From Neelides folsomi (lineage: Eukaryota > Arthropoda > Collembola > Neelipleona > Neelidae), in NCBI GenBank assembly GCA_034687125.1, contig JAQGBZ010000184.1, forward strand, positions 59,075 through 123,074: DNA of 64,000 bases, read 5' to 3'. Positions within the stretch are counted from its first letter, which is position 1; each line of letters begins with the position of its first letter. Below the pieces are notes generated by a model. The model searched no databases. It saw only the letters and a list, made by a program, of their open reading frames with translations, and was not told the origin of the DNA. Shown piece by piece: positions 1 through 11,900 of the stretch. Both the position numbers and the translations under genes were made by a program.

Positions 1-2233
1 CCTTCGGATTCTTAGAATCTTCAATGGGAAATAAAGGAATAAATGGAAGTCGTGCTCAGAGGAAGATCCTCCCGTTGAAAGACGGTAATGAATACAAAAC
101 AAAAGCAATTAAACTATATTGCGTTAGATTTTAATCACTGTATCAAAATCGATCCTAAGTAATTCTCCTATATATAATGGCCCATATATAGATAATTTTC
201 TCCAATCATCCAATTTCTTCTTTAATTTCCAATTTCCAAACTTTTCCTTTTTAACACTTTCCACATTAAATGCCTCAACGTATAATTGCATGTAATGACA
301 TTAATGACTAAATTTTTATCGTTTTAACAATCCCTATTGTCTTTTATTTACCTATACTGAATGTATGTAATAGATAATAAATATTTATTTATGTAAGCAT
401 CTGTGCATGATGTGTGTGGATTATGCAATTCATACATTTCTATTTTTAACCGAATTTGTCATTTTGAAATGTGTAAAGTTATTAAAACTTAATAAAAAAG
501 CACTTGTGGTTTCCAGCCGGTCACGAAGTTGGCAGATACGAATTTATGAAATTTAAAAGGTAATTAACATTTTATTGCTTTATTTGAGTGCCTCCCGGAG
601 AGCGAGTCTCTCTTGTCCTTATGTTGGTCCATTGTTGGGAAGTTGAGAATAGATATGCCAATTTAAGATCCTTCCTTCTCAAGTTCTCAAGCGGCCGATG
701 AATGGAGGAACCTATCGATGGAACATCTCATTATTTTCTATAACTTCTCCCAGCCGTCGACCGCGAACACATCCAAACCCTTTTGTGAAGAGGGGCAATA
801 ATTACTCATATACAAGAGCGAGAGTGGAGAATTCACCTGGGCGAAAAAGAAGTTGGAAAAAAGTTGGGTCGGATTCCTCGGCTTTTTCCAAGCGGCGAAC
901 GCCGCTGTGTTGGCCAAAATCCCAATGGTAATGAACTTCAAAGTTCTCTCTCTCCCTTTTGAGCTCTCGATCCTCTTGGGAGAAGTTTGAATTCGCCGAC
1001 CAACTCAGCCAACTACATGGGGGTTGATCGTCAAATCATACTTTTACTAGTCCACACAAAGTGAAATGAATGTTAAAGTTTACAATTGGACTTCAACATG
1101 TCATTTTGGACTCTCGTGAGAAAGCACAATTAGCCCGGTTTTTATACACGCACGGCTCATCAATGCCCCGACGTCTTGGTACATGAAGGAAATTTTATAA
1201 CTTTTCAACGGAATTGCCACAATGAACAAGAACATGGTCATGATGAACTTTCAATATCTCCACACGAATCGCGCCCTGGATTGTATGCATTCTTTAGAAC
1301 TCATTTTACCAAGTTTTGAGCTTTGATCACGTTCGTTTATAATTCTAATAATCTTGTTTATGCCCCATTCATATTTTCATATCTGACTTTTACGCTTGTT
1401 AAAGAGCTAATTGGAATTTTACACTTGTTAAAGGAATTCAAATCGTTCCCAGACTTTGGAGCTAATTATTATTGGCAGAAATGTCATTAAATCAGGATTT
1501 TTTGTGAAGGAAGATTACGCCTTTTGTTTCTGGACATAAGAGAATGCATCTTTTAGATTTTGTATATATATATATATGCATCTTTAATGATCTCCAGGAG
1601 GAATTTTGATTCAATATGAAGAGATCAGATAGGAGTTGTAAATTATGTTTGAGGCCTTAAATCGCTTGTAAAGGTCTTGTTCATTAACGCTCCATTTTCC
1701 AGTCAAGTTTAAAGTTTGCTAATTGCTAATTAGGTTTATGAGTCGGATAAGAGCAGTCTCTTCATTATATTTCACATTAAAAGAAGGTACTTAATCTTCT
1801 CGTATAATAATCTCTATAATTCATTTCCTTCCATCCCACACAAACATCTTGCTCCACTGAATTAATAAGCCCATTTATGAGAAATAATTCACAAAGAAGT
1901 TACGAACTGCGGTTTCACAATTCTCCATTCGCAGTTCAAGTTAAATTTATTTCCATTCATAACGCATCAGATTATTATTATCATTTGAACTTTAAATTTA
2001 GAGATGGTTAAATATTTATTTGACCAAACGTTATGTTGACCCCTTCTGCATTCATTTGTTCTTTTTATCACTACACTCATTTGCACATTCGTTGATTGTA
2101 AAACATTGAAAAAATTAAATATTTATTACGAGTATAACATATAACTTTTTTAAATTGATAGATAATATGTACATAGTTGATCATTGATCCCCTATATATT
2201 ACTATAAATATATGCTACATGATTTATGCTATT

Positions 2234-2466
2234 TAATATATGGGTCATTATATTCGTGCACTTTTGAATGAAAAATGATTTTGTAGAAATTGTAGTTTAA
2301 ACACAAATAATGTTAAATTATATTAAATTATATTAAATCAAAATCAAATTATGCATTTTGACCATCGTAATTGAGTTAAAACTAATAATAAAATATATTA
2401 ATAATCAACTCGCAATCTCTACCCTTCACTATTCAAAAGTGCACGAATATAATGAACCATATATTA
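2234..2466. mobile_element. Small inverted-repeat element (MITE-like)
   Basis: Arms of 36 bases at 2234-2269 and 2431-2466 are reverse complements with one mismatch (arm core TCATTATATTCGTGCACTTT). They enclose about 160 bp of AT-rich sequence with no ORF. The structure fits a non-autonomous DNA transposon remnant. No clear target-site duplication could be fixed because the flanks are low complexity. Confidence 0.5.
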
Positions 2467-2528
2467 TACCTTACTAAAAAAATATTTTGATGCATACTAT
2501 ATTGTACATTTAAGAAATTAATTCTCAT

Positions 2529-2650
2529 ATCATGAGATTTTTTTATTTCAAAACCCCAACGTTGTCGCAAGATCCCCAAAATTACATGTTACTTATTATA
2601 TGGGAAACTTGCGACAAGGTCGGGGTTTCGAAATAAAAAAATCTCATGAT
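2529..2650. repeat. Long perfect-looking hairpin (foldback)
   Basis: The arms 2529-2571 and 2608-2650 (43 bases each) are reverse complements at 40 of 43 positions and are separated by a 36-base loop. Each arm starts ATCATGAGATTTTTTTATTT at its outer edge and ends TGTCGCAAG towards the loop. Transcribed, this would make a long stable stem. It may be a foldback MITE or a small-RNA precursor; the sequence alone does not decide. Confidence 0.55.
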
Positions 2651-4077
2651 ACTTATAATACATAATATATAAACTTACCAGGGTCCTCATTAAATTAAGT
2701 CCTGTCAACTTTTCAATTCTAATCATAAACTTTATCATGTAATATCAAAATAAGGTAATTTTGATCAAATATCAGATTATTAAAGTATGGATAGACAACA
2801 ACAAAGTCAAAATCTTGTTTCCTGTTGTAGGTAAATAATACGTATAATTTTTTGTTAATTTGTACTTTTATTTTTGGTATTTATGTATCTTTCCCTTCTA
2901 AATTCTAACAATTAATATAAATTACAAATTGGTTAATAGTAATATTATGTATTTTATGCAGAAATTAAGATAATACGTAATATAGTACGATATACCATAC
3001 ATTACCATACATAATAAATAGTAAGGTTAGGTACATTTATAATTTAGGACATGATTGAAAAATTGGATAAATATTTCTCGATATAATATAATACTTTGTT
3101 GCGTATAGTATTTTTGTATGTAATAATATAATTATTTAAACCATTTTTATAATGTTTATACCTATATTTTACAATATTATGTACTTATTTTAATAAAAAT
3201 GAAATTTATATTAGCATATATCTATATTTATTCAATTAACACTAACAGATTTAGGTGAAAGTATGTATGTGTGTATCATGCATTACTAAAATATTATACA
3301 TAATTCATAATTGTTACATAATATGCCTATGCATACAAACAAATGTATTTTATGTTCATCAAGAATAGGCGAAGGTTGTGGTTAACCCTGATTCCATCCT
3401 TAATATATTAAAGTCATAAATAACTTTAATAAATGAAGAAAGTTCATCTAGTTTTAATGAATCTTTTTATAGAAGAATTCTCGAGGTTCATATTACATTA
3501 CTATATATGTACACAGTTGTTTCTTATAAAATGAGGATGGTACTGTATAATATGTACATAAAGTATATTATTCGTACACTTTAATATGAATATGATATGC
3601 ACCATACAACTCTCATTAATCTCAACAGAAAAATTTTTTCTTTTGTAAGAAATAATGAAATGGACGATTACTTAAAGTAAAAGCTTTTTGAATTATAAGA
3701 TACAACTCCAACATGTAATACATAATATAAGTGCCGGGTACTATAAAGTTAAAAGATTTTTATAAGCCATACAAAGCATAGGTACAGATGATATAAATAT
3801 AAAATAATCGTTCAAAATGCTGACTTTTATACACATAAAATATTTATGAATCTGGAATATATATACAAATATGGTACTCTATGAGAAAAGTGAATTTCAA
3901 CAAAATAGTAAATACAGTTAAAACAAATAAACATTTATGAAGCATCTTATAGTTTTGAATACAATTTAATTAATTATAAAATTAATTTTTATAGAAGAAT
4001 AATTTACATTATTATGTACGATACCTTATAAATAATAGAAGACAGATCGTATTTTTGAGAAATTTTAGAATGTTTAT

Positions 4078-7000
4078 TTATCTAGAAAACCAATTGAGTC
4101 TCATTCGCCGAAACCCTCTTAGGAAATCTTGGAAAAGGTTGGGATTGAAAGCTAGAAATATCCATGGGTTGACGAGACTGTTGAGTGATGCCAGTAACAT
4201 GACAAGTGTAAAGACAGCTCCTGGAAAACATTAAAATAAAAAAAATGTCCATTTGAACCCAAATCTCTTATAGTCAATTTAATAATTTTTATGCACACAT
4301 AATATAAATGGGTTGTCTACCTGAAAAAAACTGGCTTTGAGATGCATTTGGATCAAAGGTCACCCAGAGTTGAGCCGCAATGAAAGGAGTTGAGCAGAAT
4401 ATGTAACAACTAAAAATATTAAACAAAATGAAATATAAGTAATTGTAATCATATTATCTATCAGTAGTTTAAAAAAATTTCTTGAATAAAATATCATATC
4501 ATATCAAGGATAGTAAAATATAGTAGCATTCAGCTAGTTAGTTGATTTGCCTTATTTCAAACTTTCCCTTAGGTAAAATTTTGTCTAAACATGTCTGTTA
4601 TATAATCTGTAAAATCTGTTAAATGTTGATCCTTTTTGTATTGTAGAAAATCAATATATGGCCTCAGGTATGTTCAATGCTTACACAAAAGAAGATTCAT
4701 ACATTAATCAAAAAGGCTAATTGCAAACAAAATGATGTAATTTGAAGAATGTCCAATAGTTATTTAGTACCGGAACTAACGAATATTTAACGAGAACTTT
4801 CAGTCTCGTAGAACTCCTTTGATTTTGGGTGTCTCTAAATTGATCATAAATATTATGTAAGAGGTAAACTGAAATTTTCCTATTCTGGATGAACCCTGGA
4901 ATTTGGGTAACGAAGTTTCAAAGCCTTTCAATAACTCTCCCAATTAAAACATTTGAGATCAATAAATTAGATTTATGGATATAAATTAAATTGAATTGGG
5001 GAAAGTTCTGGGTGAGTTGGCTTATGCTGGATACTTACCAAATGACAGTGACGGTGAGTTTGACAGTTTTAATCTTTGCTCTTGAAATACCCTTTACTGA
5101 ATGTGCCCTTGGTGGTTCTGGATCAGAACATTTGACGCTGATGGCTTGCTTACAATCTCGACTTCCGGTCGAGGTTTGGGCATCGAGAAATAAATGAATT
5201 TTTTCGCTCACGCTCCCAGATCGATCCTTTATTTTTGATCCCTCGTCGCCCGACTCTAGAAAACCAGAGACAAAATACATAAGTAGACAATACATTACGC
5301 TCAGCACATTATTGGCCAACCATATAAGTACATTCGTATTATTCGGAATCGAACTTCCAACACGCCACCAGAACATTCCAATAATGCATTGGGCCATTTA
5401 CGCATTTTTATTTATCTTTTATTTCTCCACATCCTTAATCTATTTTACGACTCACTTTTCCTCCCAGATGATCTCGTGGTCTGGTGTTTTGCTCCATTTC
5501 CCCTTCGTTCATCCTCATCCTCCTCCGAGGAATCCGAGGGAGAGGGGAAAGCAATTGAAGGACATTGGAAATTTCCGCCCCCGTTTGTTTTCCCTATAGG
5601 AATATTTACGATCTTCGGCACAACTCCCAAGCTCGATTTACTGCTTAAAATATTTTGTTTCCCCAATAAATTCGAATTTTCATGAATGGCTTCTCCCAGT
5701 TGAACATTCTGAATATGCTTCATCACCGGCGATGAATTTTTCCTCCTGTCGTTAACATTCGGCGTTCTTGACTGCGAAGGTGTTGACCCATTCGAAGGCG
5801 GCGGCGGAGTGACAGTCAAAATTTCCGTCCCGCCTCCTTCTTCTTGAATAGTTGAGAAATTGTGGTCAGCTTCAGTGACTGTAAAAGAATCTCGAGACTT
5901 TCTCGAATACCGAACAGAGAATTGATAGTCCTTTTTCATGGTGGCATTTTTGTAGCTGATGTTGATCCAAATGGTCCGGCAAATGCAGGAGTACGTGAAG
6001 ATGAGGATAATTAGAGGAACAAGGAAAACCGAGACAGCGTACCAAACAACATACGCTTCCTGGCCCCATTTCCCCATGAAGGTCGCCCAACAGTCGTAGG
6101 TTCCGGATCCAGGTGAGATTTCTTTGAAGGAGAAAATGAAGGTTTGGGGGAGGCAAAGAAGGGCTGAAAATGTCCAAACGGCCCCCATCACTTTCGACTT
6201 CCAAGTGCATGAGAAGTCGCTCATTGGGAAGCAAATTGCCTGATAACGATCAATCGCCGTCATCACAAGAACATATGCTGAGGAATAAGGACCGAGGAGT
6301 TGGCCGAATTTAACTGCTTTACAAAGAACGTTCCCACCCCGGAACCGATACGTGATGTCCCAAAACAGCTGCGGCAACACGTTGAGGAAAGCCGTTATGA
6401 GATCTAAAGAATTCAAAGAAAAATTTAATCAAAAGGAAAGGCAAAGAAGAAGAATGGTCTTATTGAGCCAAATTGCTTTATTGGGCTCTTTTTTTTTCAC
6501 AGATATGATTTATGATTGGTTGACTCAGCCAACATCTTATTTTATAAAGGAACTCAATTGAAATCAAAATTGGACTTCAGTACTTCAATTAATGTCAATC
6601 ATTCAATCATTCTTTATGAAAAATTGAACATAAGTAATTGGCAATTATATTTGATTAGCCAAGTGAATGATTTGACATAATAAATTTTTATTAGCCATTC
6701 AAAAGTTCAATTTAATTGATTTCAACTCTACTAATACAATTTAGTGTATTATTAATCAATTAATCAATCTTCATTAGGCACAAATGTCCAATTTAATTTA
6801 ACTTTTGATTTCAATAGTAAATTCAACCATCATCTTTATTTTCATTATTAATTTATTAAGCATTTAATTTAAACCAATTTAACAAAAATTATTTTACCTG
6901 CTATTGAAAGATGAAGAATGAAATAATACATTCTATTTAATTTTTGTTTCCTGAGGGCAATGCCGAGAAGAACGACGCCGTTCCCCAACACCGTCAATAC

Positions 7001-7162
7001 AAAAATAAGAAAGAGAATTAAAATCTCATATTTGGCCAAATCTTCATTTCGATCATTCGCGACTTCTTCACTCGAATTTCCAACAATCGGACTGTCCGCA
7101 ATGTTATCATGAAAGGGAAAATCATCCTCCGACAAAAATCCTCCTTCTTCCAACCCCATCAT
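4078..7162 (-). CDS. Vasopressin/oxytocin-type (inotocin) receptor, GPCR
   Basis: Rhodopsin-class G-protein-coupled receptor of the plasma membrane. Exons (5'-3'): 7162-6898, 6403-5456, 5255-5039, 4409-4321, 4220-4078; every junction is in phase and gives 553 residues. Seen: possible glycosylation site N29, TM1 about 45-70 with the GN pair at 60-61, the LSIAD motif with D89 in TM2, DRY at 140-142, extracellular cysteines C116 and C193, and an ECL2 of the form GSG..DCWA.F...WG typical of vasopressin/oxytocin receptors. TM6/ECL3 carries QLWVTFDPNA and TM7 carries LLASLNSLVNPWIF. Odd points: the TM6 CWxP motif reads CSTP (S483), NPxxY reads NPWIF, the third intracellular loop is about 230 residues and rich in Ser/Pro/acidic residues, and the tail after TM7 is only about 25 residues. 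An AATAAA follows the stop. A CCAP-type receptor is a less likely alternative. Confidence 0.85.
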
Positions 7163-8905
7163 TTTTCTTCACAAATATATCTTTCTTAAAACTCTTTTAT
7201 ACGATATCTCGGATCCAGTATTGGGTATATTGAACAAGTCGAAGGACATAACATAGACGGAAGCAATAGAAATTTTGCTAAAATATCATACACTGAACAT
7301 CGGAGTCTTTTGTCATTATTATCTCCTGGCTCATTTCTACAGAGTAGTATTTATAACCTCATTTCTTCGCTTTCGCATCGCACAAGTTCTTTTAAATGAA
7401 AAAGAAAGCAAGTCGGCATTTTCTTTTCACATTGATTTCATCTCTTCAAAAATATTTTTCTAGACACATTTTATACTGAACACATAGAAGCATGAAATTG
7501 AATTCATACTTTTCTCATACGTATATGCATGAGTAAAATAACTACCAAATTTCAAAGAAGACGTTCATAAAACTGTATATTATGACGTAATGGGAGAATA
7601 CTTGAAAAAGAAAGGTGAGGAACTTGGGGTCTGAAGAGGTCATTTATATTTCTATTACGCACCATTACGCTTAACACTTTCCGTTTCGCCTTTGATCACT
7701 CTTCCTTTTTATTTGATTTTCTTTTTTCGGACTTCTTCCAATGGTCCAATGGGTTCCACAAAATGACACATGGCCCACATTTATTACGTCCCATGAAGTT
7801 AGTAGAAGAATGTTAGGGGGTTGGGAAAGACTGTTGGAATGTTAAACGGAAGCTTCAGATTTGGAGAAGTGAAGAGTTGAACGTTTAACTGGGCAACTGG
7901 ATTTCTTTCGACCAATCTTTCGGTTTCTTTGTGTCCCGTTCCCAGTCGGCGCAGGAAATTTTGAGCCACAGGATTCCTTATTCAATTTCCCATCCTTGCC
8001 GACTTTACCATGTTAAACCTGTGGGTGATGTAAACTTTACTCTGGGACAAAAGTGTTTTGATTAAAATGTCCCATGTATTTATAAAACTTTTAGTAAAAT
8101 TGGAACTAGTAAAATTGGAACTTACCTTGAAATAAAATAAGTAATTGAAATTGAAAGAGGATTATGTTAGCATTTCAAAGTGGTTTCGTCATGTCTGAAA
8201 TTTTATACTTGTAATTTAATTCACTTCTACCAATACAATATTACAAATAATTCACTCTGGATGGTGTTGAAAATGATCACCAATGTTTAAATACGTACAT
8301 ATGGATCTACTTAAATATTAGCGTGAAAAATAATACAAGATTTTAAATGTTCTCACTTTGTCTGTTGATGGATAGAGTTTGAATAAAACTTTGGTTGCTT
8401 CTGGGATACTTTATCGAAGTAATTACAGAGAGGTCAACACCTAAAAAAATTAATAAGAGCCGACTACACTTCATATTTATCCCTTATACCAATCTTAAAC
8501 GGCCCCCATGTGCATAAGAACTCAAATTCCCAAGGTAGATTGAACATCCTTCCTCAAAAAACCATAAATATGGAATGCTTGTACCAAGCCACAATTGTGA
8601 ACAATAGTGAGTGAGCACCAAATTCTTTACATTATATGAATGTTCAAGGGTTTCATTATTTGTATATCGAATATTATTAAATAAATGGGAGTTTTTTTAG
8701 TAAATTGAATGTTCAGATGAAGCTTATGAAACTTTATATATTTTACTGTAGTAAACGTAAATATGTATTATGCTTAATATGGTGTAATTGTATACGATGA
8801 ATGGTTATTGTAAGTCTGAGTAATATTTGATAATGGAGTGAGTTTAATTTTCTATTTCAGCATTTTTATTATAATCACACCGTAAAAAATATGAGACAGA
8901 AATTC
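7163..8905. other. Intergenic, AT-rich
   Basis: No coding exon supported. It lies between the 5' end of the minus-strand receptor gene and the 3' end of the minus-strand EB/LDLa gene, so it should hold the receptor promoter and the EB/LDLa 3' UTR. No specific site is recognisable. Confidence 0.4.
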
Positions 8906-11900
8906 TTATATGGAAATCCTTAAATTATTTATGTTTCTCCTAATTTGGAACGTTGTGAATGTCGCGTGGTTGACTTTGATTTCTCTTTCTATCAGTAATT
9001 GGGTCTTACATCTAATGGTATAAGTTATTATACCGATCATGATCAAGAATATAAAGTATCCAAATGACGCACCTACATATTTTAAATGGTCTAAAAATAT
9101 TCTAAAATACAAAACAAACTTATCAGTATTGGTTAATAAATATCTAATATCTGACTACTTAATGTACATTACATAGTTATTACAGGTACAAAGTTATTCC
9201 AAGGGAGTTTGATCCAACAACTGCATTCTGGATATTAATTAACTATTTTAAAAATATTTTTATGGTTTGAAACACCCAAATACAGATAGTGCATAATATT
9301 TACATAAATGAAAATGCAGTTTATGATCAATAATGTACATTTATGATATTACATAAATACAAATACTTTTCCTAGTAGTCTGTATATATGTAAGTTATTA
9401 AAAAATGCATGTGTAAGGTAAAGTTATAAACACTTGTTTTTAAAAAATATGAGATTATCAGTTACTCAATCAAAGCCATAAGAATTAGGACCAATGTAAT
9501 ACCTCTATGCTAGTGGGTATCAAAATACAGAATAAAAAAGGTGATCGCCTTGAGAAATCCCCAATTTTAAGGAATATTAGAACAAATAACAAGATAAAGA
9601 CCTCCACACACACTAAAATGTAGCTACTTTAATTTCTTACATTTTTTATATAAAATTTCACAATGCACTCAATTAGTTAGTAGATCCATATTATGTACAA
9701 TACAACTAATAATGAGAATTTCATAAATTACATTACTTACAAGATAAGAAATGACTATGTATTACTTACCAATTTTCCGATTATTATAATTTAAATAACA
9801 TTAAATATTGATAATTTGGGAAAATATAGCTAAAAGGATAATTTATAGTGGGACCGATTTTATTAATCTTTATCACTGCATATGAGAGAAAAAATGATTA
9901 TCAAAAGCCAGAAAATATTCTTGTAATTTAATATTTTAAAAATTTACAAAATTTTATTTCATTAAAAATTGTTAGCATTCAATATATGTAAAATGTTTTA
10001 TTAACGCATTTAATACAAACTTTAACATAAATTTACACCTCATTTGAACATTAATAATTTATTATAAATAAATATTTACATTATTTAACTACATATTGTA
10101 ATATCTAACTTATGTAAAATATACCAATAGAATATCCAATAATTATTATATATAATATCCAAAGGGTAATTTTATATTAAGAGTTGACAATTGTAATAGT
10201 AGGTAGATATAACTAATAAGATTATACACTAGTGTACATTTAAGATTCAACTCATAGAGATTTTTAAAATCGCACCTTTACAGTCCAAAAAGCACAAAAT
10301 TGAAACAGTGAAAGTGGAATCAAACACAATCTGGAGATTAAAATAAATAATTAACCGCACACGCATTCATATTTTGTGATGAGAGAAATGTGGAAGAGAT
10401 TCAGGAATTAATATTGGACGAAATGAAATTTCCCTCCATGAGGTCAGATCCCCGTTATTCATCCGATAATTCATCCATAAGTTCATGAAGGTGGAACGAG
10501 TCGGGGACAACCTAAATAAATGGTCAATGTCAATACGTTAATTCAAAGATTCCAAAACATATACTGATAAAATAAAGTACAGATAACAAGAGTAAAGGAT
10601 ACAAGAATTACTGAAAATTGCAAATTTCTTATGTAAATCATATAAACCTCATTTGTATAATTGGAATTCATTCTAAACTATTTTTGTTTGAAGAGCTCCC
10701 TTTGAGTTACGTATATTTACAATGCACAAGATCAAAAAATTACTTAAAAGTAATCAGTTTGGGTAAAAAACAATTTGCATAAAATAGAGCTACTCAACAA
10801 TTTGCAACATTTGCAGAATAAATAAAATTTAAAAGGTCTTCGTTGAAAATCTACACAGAGGAATTGTTTGCTTTACCTGAACTGTTTACCCCGACTTTGT
10901 TCATTTAGAATTTTATCATTTGTTTGCTTTTTATTCACATTGAGCCATTGTGTCTCGTGAATAATAAAAATGTCATATCTCATATGCATTGGATTTTACT
11001 ATATTATGTATTTTTGAAAAGTTTGCACTATTGGAACTACCTATACATTACTAAATCAAGAATTGTTAAATACATACATACGAGACAATATCACTTGTCG
11101 TTAATGCTATGACATACTCATACATATAGATATACCTGTATATATATTTGTATATTACAGTTATTACAGATTACAACGTATAAGTATTTGGATTTTAAGT
11201 TCATTGCATAGGTTAAAATTCTTATATGCTTCCTTCTCAATTTCTCCAAAGCAAATATTTGCTAGGTTTGCGGGATTCTTCGGGAACATTTTAAAGTGCC
11301 TTTGGAAGATAATGATATCATCCTTACTTACTATAATAATATTGTAAATTCTTAGGAAATTCTAAAGGAATGCATGTCTTAAAAATTTATAGTATAAAGT
11401 GATAGACTTTGAAGACGTGGGAAAGAAAATCTTGCATGGATCTACAATGATTCCCAAATAAATTTACTTTCGAAAATTGCATTTCAAGTTTGCTCTGTTT
11501 TACTTTAAACATCAACATTGAGAAATCTTTCCAAAGGTTCTTAATCTTTTTAAAAGAAACTTGTGCTTATCAGTATGCATACTTACTTAATAAATATTAT
11601 TCACTCTATTATATTAAAGACAAAGAGAAAGTCTGTGAAATATGTCAACTAATCCTTAGTTGATTTTATCGATTCATAATATTGATTTAGGGCAGTAATG
11701 CTACTTACGGCAAACTTGACATCTTTTCGGGTCCTCATCAGAATTATCTCCGCATCCGTCCACTCCGGAACAAACAATTGCAGAAGAGCGGCAGAGACCG
11801 TTGTCACACCGGAAGGGGCAAAACTCGGCTGGTTGAAACTCAATCCGGCATTTTTGCTCATTCTCGTCTGAGAGATCTTTACAGTCGCCGATCGCATTGC

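Larger units (their letters stand above)
1..4077. other. Gene-poor AT-rich flank
   Basis: No supportable coding exon is seen. Short open frames around 698-941 on both strands lack recognisable protein features. The stretch contains two separate inverted-repeat elements (2234-2466 and 2529-2650), listed on their own. The part just right of it is the 3' side of the receptor gene. Confidence 0.5.

Noticed and set aside
698-941. Overlapping ORFs on both strands near the left end
   Set aside because: No recognisable protein features and no partner exons; opposite-strand frames of similar length suggest chance.
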